Below are positions 39,401 to 51,400 of a DNA stretch of 64,000 nucleotides, in pieces (the stretch's first letter is position 1; every line of letters begins with the position of its first letter). The position numbers were made by a program, and so were the translations under genes. The notes beneath the pieces are model-generated. The model made no database searches, was not told where the DNA came from, and saw nothing but the letters and a program-made list of their open reading frames with translations. This DNA is from Bolinopsis microptera (Eukaryota > Ctenophora > Tentaculata > Lobata > Bolinopsidae): positions 8,634,675 through 8,698,674 of the forward strand of contig NC_087078.1 in assembly GCF_026151205.1 (NCBI RefSeq). The letters are read 5' to 3'.

Positions 39401-42400
39401 GCCAAAATTAATCCTTTGTTTTTGAAAAATCTTTCAAGACCCAAGGGCTATTAATTAAGGAATTTTACAGCCATCAGTTATGCGTTCAAACCACATTTAA
39501 CGATACCACCGAAAATAAGTGATCTCAAACCTGGCGGCATCCAAAATAAGGACAGTGCAAGACTCGGGGTCATTTGATTACTCTAGAGGGATAAGAAGCC
39601 TCACATCTCTGATAAACCGTTATCAAGTGGTATAAGGACCGCAGCTATCCACTGGTGCCGGTGGAACCTTTAGTGAAACTTGTGGTGAACAAACCCTTAC
39701 TAAGCCCGGGCTACATATCGCTCCTTCTTATCAGCTGGATCTATTGTAGTAGTAGTAGTGTAGTAGTGTCGCTATATTGATGCGCTTCAGTTGCAGTTGT
39801 AATTATTATTATCTATCACTGTTAGGACCGAGAGAAGCTACAGCATACAGCGCCACAGATGTTTTATGCCACTTTATACGGCAACGCCGGCCGTGTGGAA
39901 ACACGTACCAAATTGACACATGATCATAACATCCTGCAACCGAGTGGCATGACAAATATTTTAAAACTTGAAGTTTTCGAGAAATAAAAAAAACACATCC
40001 ATAGTAGTCAACAATCTCAACGTACTGAGAAACATAAGAATGGCAAAGAAGCAATTTCAACTATCTTTCTGACTGTTTTAACGTTTTGGTCTTGTTAATC
40101 GATGAATTACTTAAAAGTGTTAAACGTCGTATCATGAAACAAAGCCGACATTCAATCTTAATCACTCGACTCAGTTTACTGCAAGTATTCATGGTAGTCT
40201 TCAGGACTAGGTAAATTCGGTATGGGAGCAGAAAAAACATAACAAACGTATGAGTTGGCTGAATTAAACTCGTCAGGGAAACAATCTTTAAACTTTGGTA
40301 TAATGTAACTGCTCCTGCTTTGTAATTTGGTCAATCTAATAAATTCGTGGCTATGTTTATTAAAATACAATATATAACATCAGGTTTTCTATCTGTTGTC
40401 AAAACTGAATATTAAGAAAAATTGATATTATGTAAACGATTAAACGGCTTACAATTATATTTAAAGTAACGAATTCGATAAAAGACACAAACAATTCCCA
40501 ATAGATAAGATTTACCACTCGGTATACACCAAGCATATAGATTATATATGCAAATGTTTATAAATTAACTAACATAACTGACAGGTAGCAAAGGGGAACT
40601 TATTACTTATGATAATAAACTCTCCGAGAACAATATAATTACAAGTTTAGCAGCGCACACGAGAGCTCAACACATTTTCCATGTACCTGAAGACAGATAA
40701 CAATTAGGTATCAGCACGTTTTATCTCAGTACTATTAACAATTCAGATACCTAGCATGTCACATTTGTATTAATATAACAGGTCTCGTTAATAGACTGTA
40801 ACAAATTAAAATATTAACAAACTCATTTATAAAATATTGACAAACTAGCATTTAGAGGAATATAAAGGTATGAAAGACTTGGAGAATAAAGTATAAACTT
40901 TATCAATGACTTATAGTTATTGACTATTGAGCCACTTCGACCGAGAGCTCGGTTTAAAGGCATCACAAAACTAACTTGGTATCAGTTATTGTCAATCTGT
41001 AAAATAATTAAAATATTGAAATCTAACAGACCTGCTAGTTAATCAACACGTTTCTTAGAAAGAAATGAAAAGATTTGAACAGACCAAGCTATTAGTATTA
41101 ACTGAAAAATTGAAAGAATCTGCATGGTGACATGTTGCTGATGTGATGGAATGATAAACACCCAAAATAGTTTGTTTCCTACAGTGAAACTGTGAAGTTT
41201 TCGTACATTCATGGCCGTACCCAAAGATAGCTAAGTTCACAAGAACCTGGAACGTACAACGGTACAAATCACTGATTATGGTGGAAATCTGTGAGAGAAT
41301 GCTGGGAAATTCGTGCATCGCGTGGGCAAGTTGTGAAACTATTTTAACAGATATATTCCGGTGCACTTATTTTATTCTTTCGAAACAGGTCGCGAAAGAT
41401 ATGAGCATACATCAACGACGATAAAAGTGCATTAATAAAAGTGCATAATATGGAGTCATGTCATAGTTAAACTTCGAAAAATTCTTTTCAGATTCTTGTC
41501 GGCCTCACGAGAGTTGTTGAAGACGGTTAAGATTGGGCCATTCCTTGATAACTTAAGTTATTTAATCTTCTTTAAAATTAACTTCGCAACCATAGAAATT
41601 ACAGAACAATATAAGAAAGAGAGGTGAACACAGCAAATTTTCTGTGCTGGTTCACGGTTATCAACAAACAATAACGGTGAGAATTGAGCAAGAAGTATGA
41701 ATCACACTGTTTCAGCAGTTTCGCCAGAGTTATTTCAAGACAATTACCACATTCTTTACATACAATGCAGCTGTTACAATCTTATAGCAAAAACAATAGA
41801 TGTGCAAAAGAATTCTCATCAAAGTTAAACATTGTTTAACTTTGCTGAGAATTCTTTTCTTCGGCAGACGAGCACAATTCTGTGAAATCATTTCGTGGGA
41901 GTTGTGATAAATATTGCCCCATACCTTGAAACCTTAGAAGCTTTTATTTTAACACCTGTATAAGTAATATGCAAAGCATATTAAATGAAATATAGCATTT
42001 TTATCCTGCTAAAAGTGAGAATAAAGATAACCGTTGTTAAATCGAGCGAAAATGTTTTAATGAATTGTATTGGGACTCTGCACAGTTCCAGAGCCATAGA
42101 CATCATCAGATGTCTTCAGTCGCTAAGCAATTTACTCAGTAACCTGCAAAGAGCTAGAGGTGATAGAACTGCCGCAGATGTCTTCGTCCCATTAATTTTC
42201 ACAACTGATTATGTGGAATAGAATTGCCGTCTGCCAAAATTAATCCTTTGTTTTTGAAAAATCTTTCAAGACCCAAGGGCTATTAATTAAGGAATTTTAC
42301 AGCCATCAGTTATGCGTTCAAACCACATTTAACGATACCACCGAAAATAAGTGATCTCAAACCTGGCGGCATCCAAAATAAGGACAGTGCAAGACTCGGG

Positions 42401-45400
42401 GTCATTTGATTACTCTAGAGGGATAAGAAGCCTCACATCTCTGATAAACCGTTATCAAGTGGTATAAGGACCGCAGCTATCCACTGGTGCCGGTGGAACC
42501 TTTAGTGAAACTTGTGGTGAACAAACCCTTACTAAGCCCGGGCTACATATCGCTCCTTCTTATCAGCTGGATCTATTGTAGTAGTAGTAGTGTAGTAGTG
42601 TCGCTATATTGATGCGCTTCAGTTGCAGTTGTAATTATTATTATCTATCACTGTTAGGACCGAGAGAAGCTACAGCATACAGCGCCACAGATGTTTTATG
42701 CCACTTTATACGGCAACGCCGGCCGTGTGGAAACACGTACCAAATTGACACATGATCATAACATCCTGCAACCGAGTGGCATGACAAATATTTTAAAACT
42801 TGAAGTTTTCGAGAAATAAAAAAAACACATCCATAGTAGTCAACAATCTCAACGTACTGAGAAACATAAGAATGGCAAAGAAGCAATTTCAACTATCTTT
42901 CTGACTGTTTTAACGTTTTGGTCTTGTTAATCGATGAATTACTTAAAAGTGTTAAACGTCGTATCATGAAACAAAGCCGACATTCAATCTTAATCACTCG
43001 ACTCAGTTTACTGCAAGTATTCATGGTAGTCTTCAGGACTAGGTAAATTCGGTATGGGAGCAGAAAAAACATAACAAACGTATGAGTTGGCTGAATTAAA
43101 CTCGTCAGGGAAACAATCTTTAAACTTTGGTATAATGTAACTGCTCCTGCTTTGTAATTTGGTCAATCTAATAAATTCGTGGCTATGTTTATTAAAATAC
43201 AATATATAACATCAGGTTTTCTATCTGTTGTCAAAACTGAATATTAAGAAAAATTGATATTATGTAAACGATTAAACGGCTTACAATTATATTTAAAGTA
43301 ACGAATTCGATAAAAGACACAAACAATTCCCAATAGATAAGATTTACCGACCGGGAAGAATTCGTCTATGCAACGATAGTGATATTTTGAAACAAACGGA
43401 AGATAAGGGTTAGAAACTAAATTACATTTGACATGACATGCGCGCTCCCAAGTGGCACGTGGGCAACAAATTATCCTTCAGCAAATTCATGGCATGATGG
43501 ATTACACAGTAACATTAACATGTGTGATTAACGTGTGTCGCGTGATAAATTGTATAATAATGGCCTGGTGAATATTAACAAGTGTGTCATAATGTTTGGT
43601 CAATGGTCTTACACTTATTTTACATTATATTATGAATTTAAAATCTCAGTGGTAGCATCAGTTTCCGAAACATCAGTCGCAGAAAATCATTTATATAATG
43701 TGATAAACATTAAACCTGACTCTCCCTCAGGAGCAGCAGATAAAGAAGAAGTGGCGCCTAGTGAGAATGCTATCAGTCTTTATGTTGACGATCCTGACGA
43801 TGCTGCCACCAGGTAACTAGGAGCAGCCACGATGATAAAAGATTTTACTGTTACCCACCGGAACCACAGTTTATGATTTACCTATGCATTAGAAGCTGCT
43901 TACAGCAAAATTAAGCTAAAAATATTCAAAGAACTAGTCTGAGAAAAATTCATTACGTCCTCAGCACTTTCCAGAAACCAACATACCTCAGGAACATAAC
44001 TAAGAAACCGTCTGTATTCAGGGCGAGGCCTTATCCACAACTCCTTGTGATTATAAAAGCATTTTGTACCTGTCATGATATCATCTTTAAACACGACTTC
44101 GCTCTAGCTGGCGAGTAATCGTTTCATTATCACCTTTCTTTTCTGTGGGAAAATATCATAGTCGCATAGTCGCAGATATCATAATAAGTAATAACAGAGT
44201 AAGGTTAGTGTTGTTATGATTGTTTATCGAAGAAAGTATTCCGTCACCTCACTTTTCAGTGACGGTGAAAGTGAAGTGGTAAGGATCAGTAGCGGAATTG
44301 TTCCCGGAGCTGCACCCACCAGAGAGGTTGACCGTGGACACAGAACTCCACTGCCAATCGGAGCTTCCCAAGCACTTGCTCAGCGTGTTCCACCTGTTGG
44401 AGCGGATGATAAGACCCGCAAACAACTCGACTTACAGCGGAAAGCTGTCCTACAAAGTGCAGCTCGGTCGGAAAGTTCTAGAAACTCTGGAACCCCAACC
44501 TCAGAACACAGAGATGACAACAGTCCCCACCCCCTCACGAGCTACTCCAGTCAGTCTGGTCAGTTCTAATAGCTCCTCTCGATCAACTGTCGGACGCTCA
44601 CGTGTTAAATCAAGATCCGAGGTGTCCGGGAAATCTGATCCGGAAAACAGGAGATCGGACATATCCGGGAAGTCGGATAACAGTGACCGTGAGAGTTCTA
44701 GCTCGAAAACGTTAAGATCCTCTCCGTTTATGTACGGGAAGAGCGGAAGCAACAGATCAATCTCACCTGCTAACTCTGCCGGTTATGCTCAACTTAGTGT
44801 GAGATCTAGCGGAGACTGCTCTGATTCCTCCAAATCTAAATCTTCTAACCCTAGCGCCCAGAAGGAACCGGTGCCTCCCGTACGAGCAAAGAATTCGCCT
44901 CAACTGCAAGACATGAACCAAGCCCAGGAAAATGTCCGTAAGAGCACTCAGGAGATTCGTAGGTTAGGATTCGGTCGGAACAGCTACCAACCTCCACCCT
45001 CACAACAACCAGTCACACCTAACAGGGGAGCTCACGGCAGAGCTAGTTTCGACGATAATTCCAGACGATCTCCTAATGTTACACCTAGAACTCCAAACTC
45101 GGGCAGGAGGGTGGTAAATGATCAGGGGAGAAGTCCTGAATCGTCCGGAGACAGGTCTCGGTGTGAAGTGGTTGAGAGACAAGACAGACAGAGACAGCCT
45201 GATGCATACGGTTCAGAGAGATATGAGGGAACTGATAGGCAGGAGAGACAGAGACAAAGTGGGAGGAGTGGGAGTAGACCTCACGGCAGCATACCTTCCA
45301 GTCCTACGTTAGTTGTGTTAACCTTTTATCTTATTGATTAATTCTTTTATTTTCAAAACCAATTCTTTGACGGTATTAGCAAGCAAACGTATATTTCATT

Positions 45401-48400
45401 ATTCATTAATGACTGATGTTTTAATATTCGCGATCATCAGGGTTTCGGAGAGATCCAGACATCGGTCTTCACAGCAGGAAGCAGAGACCGTATTCCCACC
45501 AACCCCTACTTCTCTCAGAAAGGTGGGAGATTGAAACTAGTTAGTTCGGTTTGCAATGGAAGATCTACTTAAATTTCAGTGGTCAGGCTCTATATTAAAT
45601 CTCATTAAAACCTATTTTATTTGAAATGTATCCTATTGAATCCTTGATAAGTCACATACAGATGAACAGTCAGAGACCCCCGAGCAGTGGCGGTAGAGAA
45701 TACTCCAGACCTCTGTCGTACGGGACACCACGGCAAGGGGATCCTAGACAACCAGTCTACAACAAATCTAACTCTATGGCATCAGATCTTGATCACTACT
45801 CCAACATGTCCCCGCGTGAGGTAAGTTTTGAAGAAGCGTTTTCTCTGAAGTATAGAAAATTTGGGTCCAAATACCATTCTATGCCTCGGCTGATTGATGG
45901 ACATTTTAGGTCCTTTTGTAAAGTTGTGCCATTAAAGTTATATTCCACAACGTATTGAATTTGACCAGTTTGTACCTTTCTCAGCGGTACTCACGAGGGC
46001 CGGAACAGCAGAACGGGAGATTGTACGGAAGTTTGGATAGGCGCAACGTTAGACGAAGATGTGATGAGGATCACATGCGAAGTAATCCCGCATTGGTTAG
46101 TAAACATTATTCTTATCCAGTATGACAGAAATTAAGAGGGATCTCAACTGCGTTTAAATTAAGACGAATATTTAATATCCTATAATAACAATAATTTGAT
46201 AACTGTATTGGGAGTCAGATCACAGTATGTAAATAATAATTCTTATTCTGCAGAGTCCGAATTATCAACGCAGCAGACAAGATCTTACTCGACCCGATCT
46301 ACTGAATAGATCTGATGGACAAAGCAGATATAATCCACTCGAAAGATCTGATCCACTAGATAGATCTGATCGGGATAAACTCGACAGATCGGACCCACTT
46401 GATAGATCAGATCCAATGAAAAGACCTGATGCACCTAGCTACCCTTATCAGCCACCACACGTCCCGCCTAGAGTTCCCATCAAAACGGATCAAGTTTACG
46501 AAAACGTCGCAAAGCTTCAAGATAAAAACTTCGGTGAGAAATGTAGAAATTAAGTTTTTAGACGATAGGCTACAAAAAATTGGCCACAATTTGAGCCCAA
46601 TTAGATTGTAGAGCTCGCATTAGTTTGATTTGTCCAATTCATTGATAACCAATCACTGTTAATTTGACCTTGCTGTCGGTTTTTCAGTAGGACACATAAA
46701 CCATAATCACCTTAATAACACCAGAATGTGTGTGTGTGTGTGTGTGTGTCTGTCTGTCTGTCTGTCCGTGTGTAATTTCCGGTCGGTTATACAAAGAAAA
46801 CGGTAAGAGTTACGGGACTGATTTTTTCGGTATAGTGTCGACAAAACTCTGATGAAGCCCATAGGAATTTTTTTTTTAAATCGGCCGATGGTAAGTGGTT
46901 TAATTGATGGTTTTGTACCACAAATGTTACATAAAATTGCGTGAGCAGAACGGCAAGAGTTACGGGGCTTGCTCTCTCTCTCTCATTACTGTGTAATATG
47001 TTATAGCTGCATTTAAGTAGCGTCATAATTGGATTAGCCTGGAAGATTCGCTGTAATGTTATACCTTAAGCTTATTAGGGGAGGGGGGACTGTTAGTGTT
47101 TGGGGTCTGTTTGGACTGCAGAGAGAGAGAGAGAGAGAGAGTTCATACGACAATGTTATGCGTGTTTTCAAATATAATATGCGGGTGTGGTGCGGAGTTA
47201 ACAAGGGTTAATTTCTATAACGATTTAAATAAAAATAGAAAGCGGTTCAAGACGGGAGTGATGAGGTGTAATACTCGGTGTTCAGACCTTATGATCATGG
47301 AGTGTGGTGCCTCATGGCTAATAATGACTTAATTATCCACAAGAAATAACTGATTATGAGATTATTGTTTAAGAAACTATTGGGTCACCTAATGCGGGTT
47401 TTGACTCAGCGGGTAATTACTCCTACCCTTTTTAACTGCGGCAGTGAAATCCCGGCCGTAGGCCGGGTTACACTAGTGTTAAATAATAATACAAATATTT
47501 TGTAGTATTAATACAAATATTTAGTACTAGTTAAATTAAATCTCAAATATAACGGAACCACGTAAGACCCCACTCAGTGTTAATGAACAAGGCATGTAAC
47601 AATTATAACTTTTGATGGTAATAACATTACTAATATTTTAAATATATCAACGTCCAACAAGCAATAATATTAGGATAAAGGACCTTGACACAATATCGGG
47701 AGTTATATTACAAGTAGAGTTATATCACAAGTAGAGTTATATCACAAGTAGAGTTATATCACAAGTAGAGTTATATCACAAGTAGAGTTATATCACAAGT
47801 AGAGTTATATCACAAGTAGAGTTATATTACAAGTAGAGTTATATTACAAGTAGAGTTATATCACAAGTAGATCACTGTTATGAGGTGATTTAACACGTGA
47901 CAAACTCAAACTGGTTGGAGACCTCGTGAAGAAGAGCAATCTATCTCAGTCACGGACTGTTTGATCAGTGGACCTCACGCTTAGTTGATAATACTTAGTT
48001 GTTACTACAATCTGTAGTACAAATACAATAGTTATTAAATTAATCAAATATTCGGCGCAGAGAGGGATGCTACATACAACTAAAAGCTGCTTACAAGGTA
48101 ATTTATAAGTAATACTGACCTTGATTGACTATGTCAACTCTTCCAGATCGTTGCTCTGCAAGATCTCGTCTTCGATGCGAAGTAAGTATGATTTAAGTTG
48201 CGCGGTGCGTCAAAGCGGTGAAGTCCTCCAAAATATACTGACCAAGCTCACATCTCAGATACTCGCTCTAAAGGAGGCATGGTGTCTCTACACGTAGACA
48301 GTTGTTCTGATTCAAGTGATCCTGAGGATGAGCTCACTAGGATAACTGAACCTGGATACAGGAAAGGTACTAAAAACGGAAGAGGATTATGGAAATGACT

Positions 48401-51400
48401 TCGTAACTGTCACCAACATGTAGTTAACATTGGCTAAAGATTTTGTACATGATGTTAACGATACAAACATTGTCCAATATCCAGCACTTTGTGTTAAGTT
48501 TCTAGAAATGTTAAAGATCTAAGATCAATGTAATGGATTTATATGAGCTGGTTTCTACTTTAGTCTAGTCGTTAACCACTGACAACCCCATACCACTGGC
48601 ACTAACTAGTACGTTTCCTCAGAGGAAGCAGCACCCTCGTCCCCTATACCACGTGACGTTCACAACTGGTTACGAGAGACGATAAACCACGCTAGGTTAG
48701 ACTCTGGGAGTAACACCACCTCCGTGGAGGACAATGTTAGGAGCGACGGCAGGTTGGAACTACGTCAAACATTGTTAAAATTCTTTAGATTCATCAAGTG
48801 GAGAATATTCTCCTTTCAACCTATTTTTCAGCCGACCTTTAGAACGACAAATAAATAAAACTAAGTCTCAAATACGAGTATATACGTTGACCAGAAGTGG
48901 TCCCACAAATCACGCGCACTCCACGAATGAAAGGCGATCATGCACGTCATGTAGTCAAGAATATACTTAGGTATTAAATTTGTGAAATTAATCATCAAAG
49001 CTCAAAGGGCCCTACGCAATTCAATGGGACAGTAAAGTATACTGCATATTTTTTAGCGTCGCAATTTATTTGATGAAAGGTGTTAAATCTGTAACTTCGT
49101 CATTTCAGGTGTCCTCTCGAAACGAGTAGCACTGTGAGTTCAGAGAGAAAAGTCGAAGCAAAACCAGTCAATGGCAAAGTCAGAGGCTATCACTTCGACA
49201 TCGACGCAGCAGTAGCCAAGCTCAAGATAAAGAAAGAACCCAAAATGACTACCGATCAGCTGACTGATGCGCAAAAAAATAGCAGGTGCGTAGAAAATAA
49301 TATTATGCTCATAAATCATGACGGTTCATATAAGTGTTATAACCTACTGACATGTGCTGGTCCGAGACGCTCCGCCAATGTAATGGAGCACAGGTTGAAT
49401 TCTTATCAGATAACCTGACAGGCGACCAAAGGTTGGCTATTTAGACGTGTTTAATCAGGCAGATGCCTTGTATAGTGGTAATTCAAGTAGATCACTTGAC
49501 ACTTGAAATGTTCGTTTGTGAAGTTACCTCTCCTAATTTGGCAGTTATGGTATTAATGGTAAAATAATGACCCCCTCAGTTTGTGTAACTACTACAACCC
49601 GAACCTGGATAGCACGCTACCCGGTAAGAATGGAAGCATCCGAAACCCTGGTAACCCTGGTAACCCTGGTAACCCTAGAAACCCAGTCCAGTCTGTACCA
49701 CAGCGATATCAGCCCGGATCCCACGGGTTAGTACTGATTAATTGTTGCTTTTGTTGGCGGAGACAAGCTGGGTGGAGACAGTTTGGACATCTTTTCAAGA
49801 TATAATTGTGCTTTATTATTAAATCTTATTGTAACTTTATGGCATCTGGTCGTTTATTTCTGAAACTAAGTATGAACTCTGTTTTATAATGTCATGATTG
49901 CTGCCAAAACAAAAAGCCTGGTGCCACTTGGTCGTTTATTTTCGAAGCTTAATTAAAGAGAACAGCGAATTTATCCGGATTGTCTGAATAGGTTACTTTA
50001 GGTTACTTTAGGTAGGTTCGGCAGGGATCGCTTCTGGACAACAGTATCAAGTACGTCCTCCAATCACTCCTGGCTTAGATCTTTTTGTAGAGTCCATTCC
50101 AGAAGAGAATTATTTGTGATGGCGGTATACCCTTTTGTGGGCGGGGTGTCCGGGAAGCCTTTCAGGAATTTAGCAAGGGAGGATTTGAAAGTTTCCAAGA
50201 CTTGGATTGTGTTAACTTCCTTGGGGAGCAGGTTCCATAGTTTGGCTGCTTTTACTCCAAAAGAGTTTTCATAATGGGTCGAGATTGAGCATTGTGCCTT
50301 TTTGTTAAATGCATGCACAGTGGCCTTTACACCGTGTCGGGAGCTTTCCTTGAACTGCATGTTGATGTCGTTCGGAGCTAATCCATTCATCATCTTCCAT
50401 GTATGGATTATGATGTATCGTTCTCTGCGTCTCTGTAATGAGAGAAGATTCAGGTTCTGCAGGCGTTCCCAGTAATCAAGGTTCTGGCAGCCACTGATTC
50501 GACGAGTGTAGTGTCGTTGGATGCTTTCAATAGCTTCTATATCGCTGATCTTGTCAGGGTTCCACACCGGGCAGCAGTATTCGAGTTTGCTTCTCACCAT
50601 GGTTTTGTAGAGTGTGAGCATGAGGAAGCGTGACCTATATCTGAATACGCTAAGGACCCATGACGTCATCGTCCTTGCTGTTTTAGCCATCTGCTGTATG
50701 TGAGAAGACCAGGAGCAGTCATTTGACAGGAGAACCCCTAGGTCCCTCACAGTTTTGGCTGGGTCAATAGTTCTTCCATTTGTTAAATTGTAACAGGAAT
50801 ATTGACTGGTGAAGGGCAATTCTCTTAACAGTAATGAATTGTTCAAGCTGTAATTTAATATTTCGAATTTGGCCTCATTTAGTTGCATGTTGTTCTTCAG
50901 GGCCCAAGCGATTACATTTAGGAGGTCGTCTTGAAGTAGGCTTTTGGTAGCTAAGTCCATGATTTTTCCAATGAGCTTGGTGTCGTCAGCAAACACCTTT
51001 CCCAGAGCGGTAACCAATGTATCAAGTTGGTCGTCAATGTATAGAATGAAAAGAATGGGTCCCAATACTGTTCCTTGGGGTACCCCACTGATTACTAGCT
51101 GAAAGGATGATTTTGTTCCTTCCACGACCACAGTTTGCAGGCGATCCTTCAGGAATTCAGTCAGCCATTGCAGAGTCTTTCCTTTTATTCCATAGCGTTT
51201 TGCCTTTGCAAGTAATATTTGATGATCTACCTTATCGAACGCTTTGGCATAATCAAGGTATATAACATCAACCTCGTTGCCGTCGTTGAGAGTTTTCAGG
51301 ATGTTATCTACGTGGTCTATTAGTTGAGTTAAGCAGCTTCTTTTCTTGCGGAATCCATGCTGATGGGGGGAGAGAAAGCTGTTTGACTCCATATGTTCCA

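Larger units (their letters stand above)
37676..40512 (+). repeat. Tandem duplication, copy 1 (2,837 bp)
   Basis: Starts TACCACTCGGTATACACC and is followed immediately by copy 2 in the same orientation. The two copies appear essentially identical throughout. The one clear difference is near 38390: copy 1 has two TACCCAAAGA units, while copy 2 is 5 bp shorter there. TACC lies at the left edge, the junction and the right edge, as 4-base microhomology. The unit contains a hairpin and a possible minus-strand coding fragment (40176-40370). Confidence 0.95.
40513..43348 (+). repeat. Tandem duplication, copy 2 (2,832 bp plus TACC)
   Basis: Second copy of 37676-40512, offset 2,837 bp before and 2,832 bp after the 5-bp indel. 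Unique sequence resumes at GACCGGGAAG (43349). Confidence 0.95.
36602..43730. other. Large intron carrying a tandem duplication
   Basis: Between exon 10 and the optional exon of the PDZ gene. Most of it is the two 2.8-kb direct copies described separately. The unduplicated left part (36602-37675) has short overlapping frames on both strands near 37308-37538 without splice support. Confidence 0.6.
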
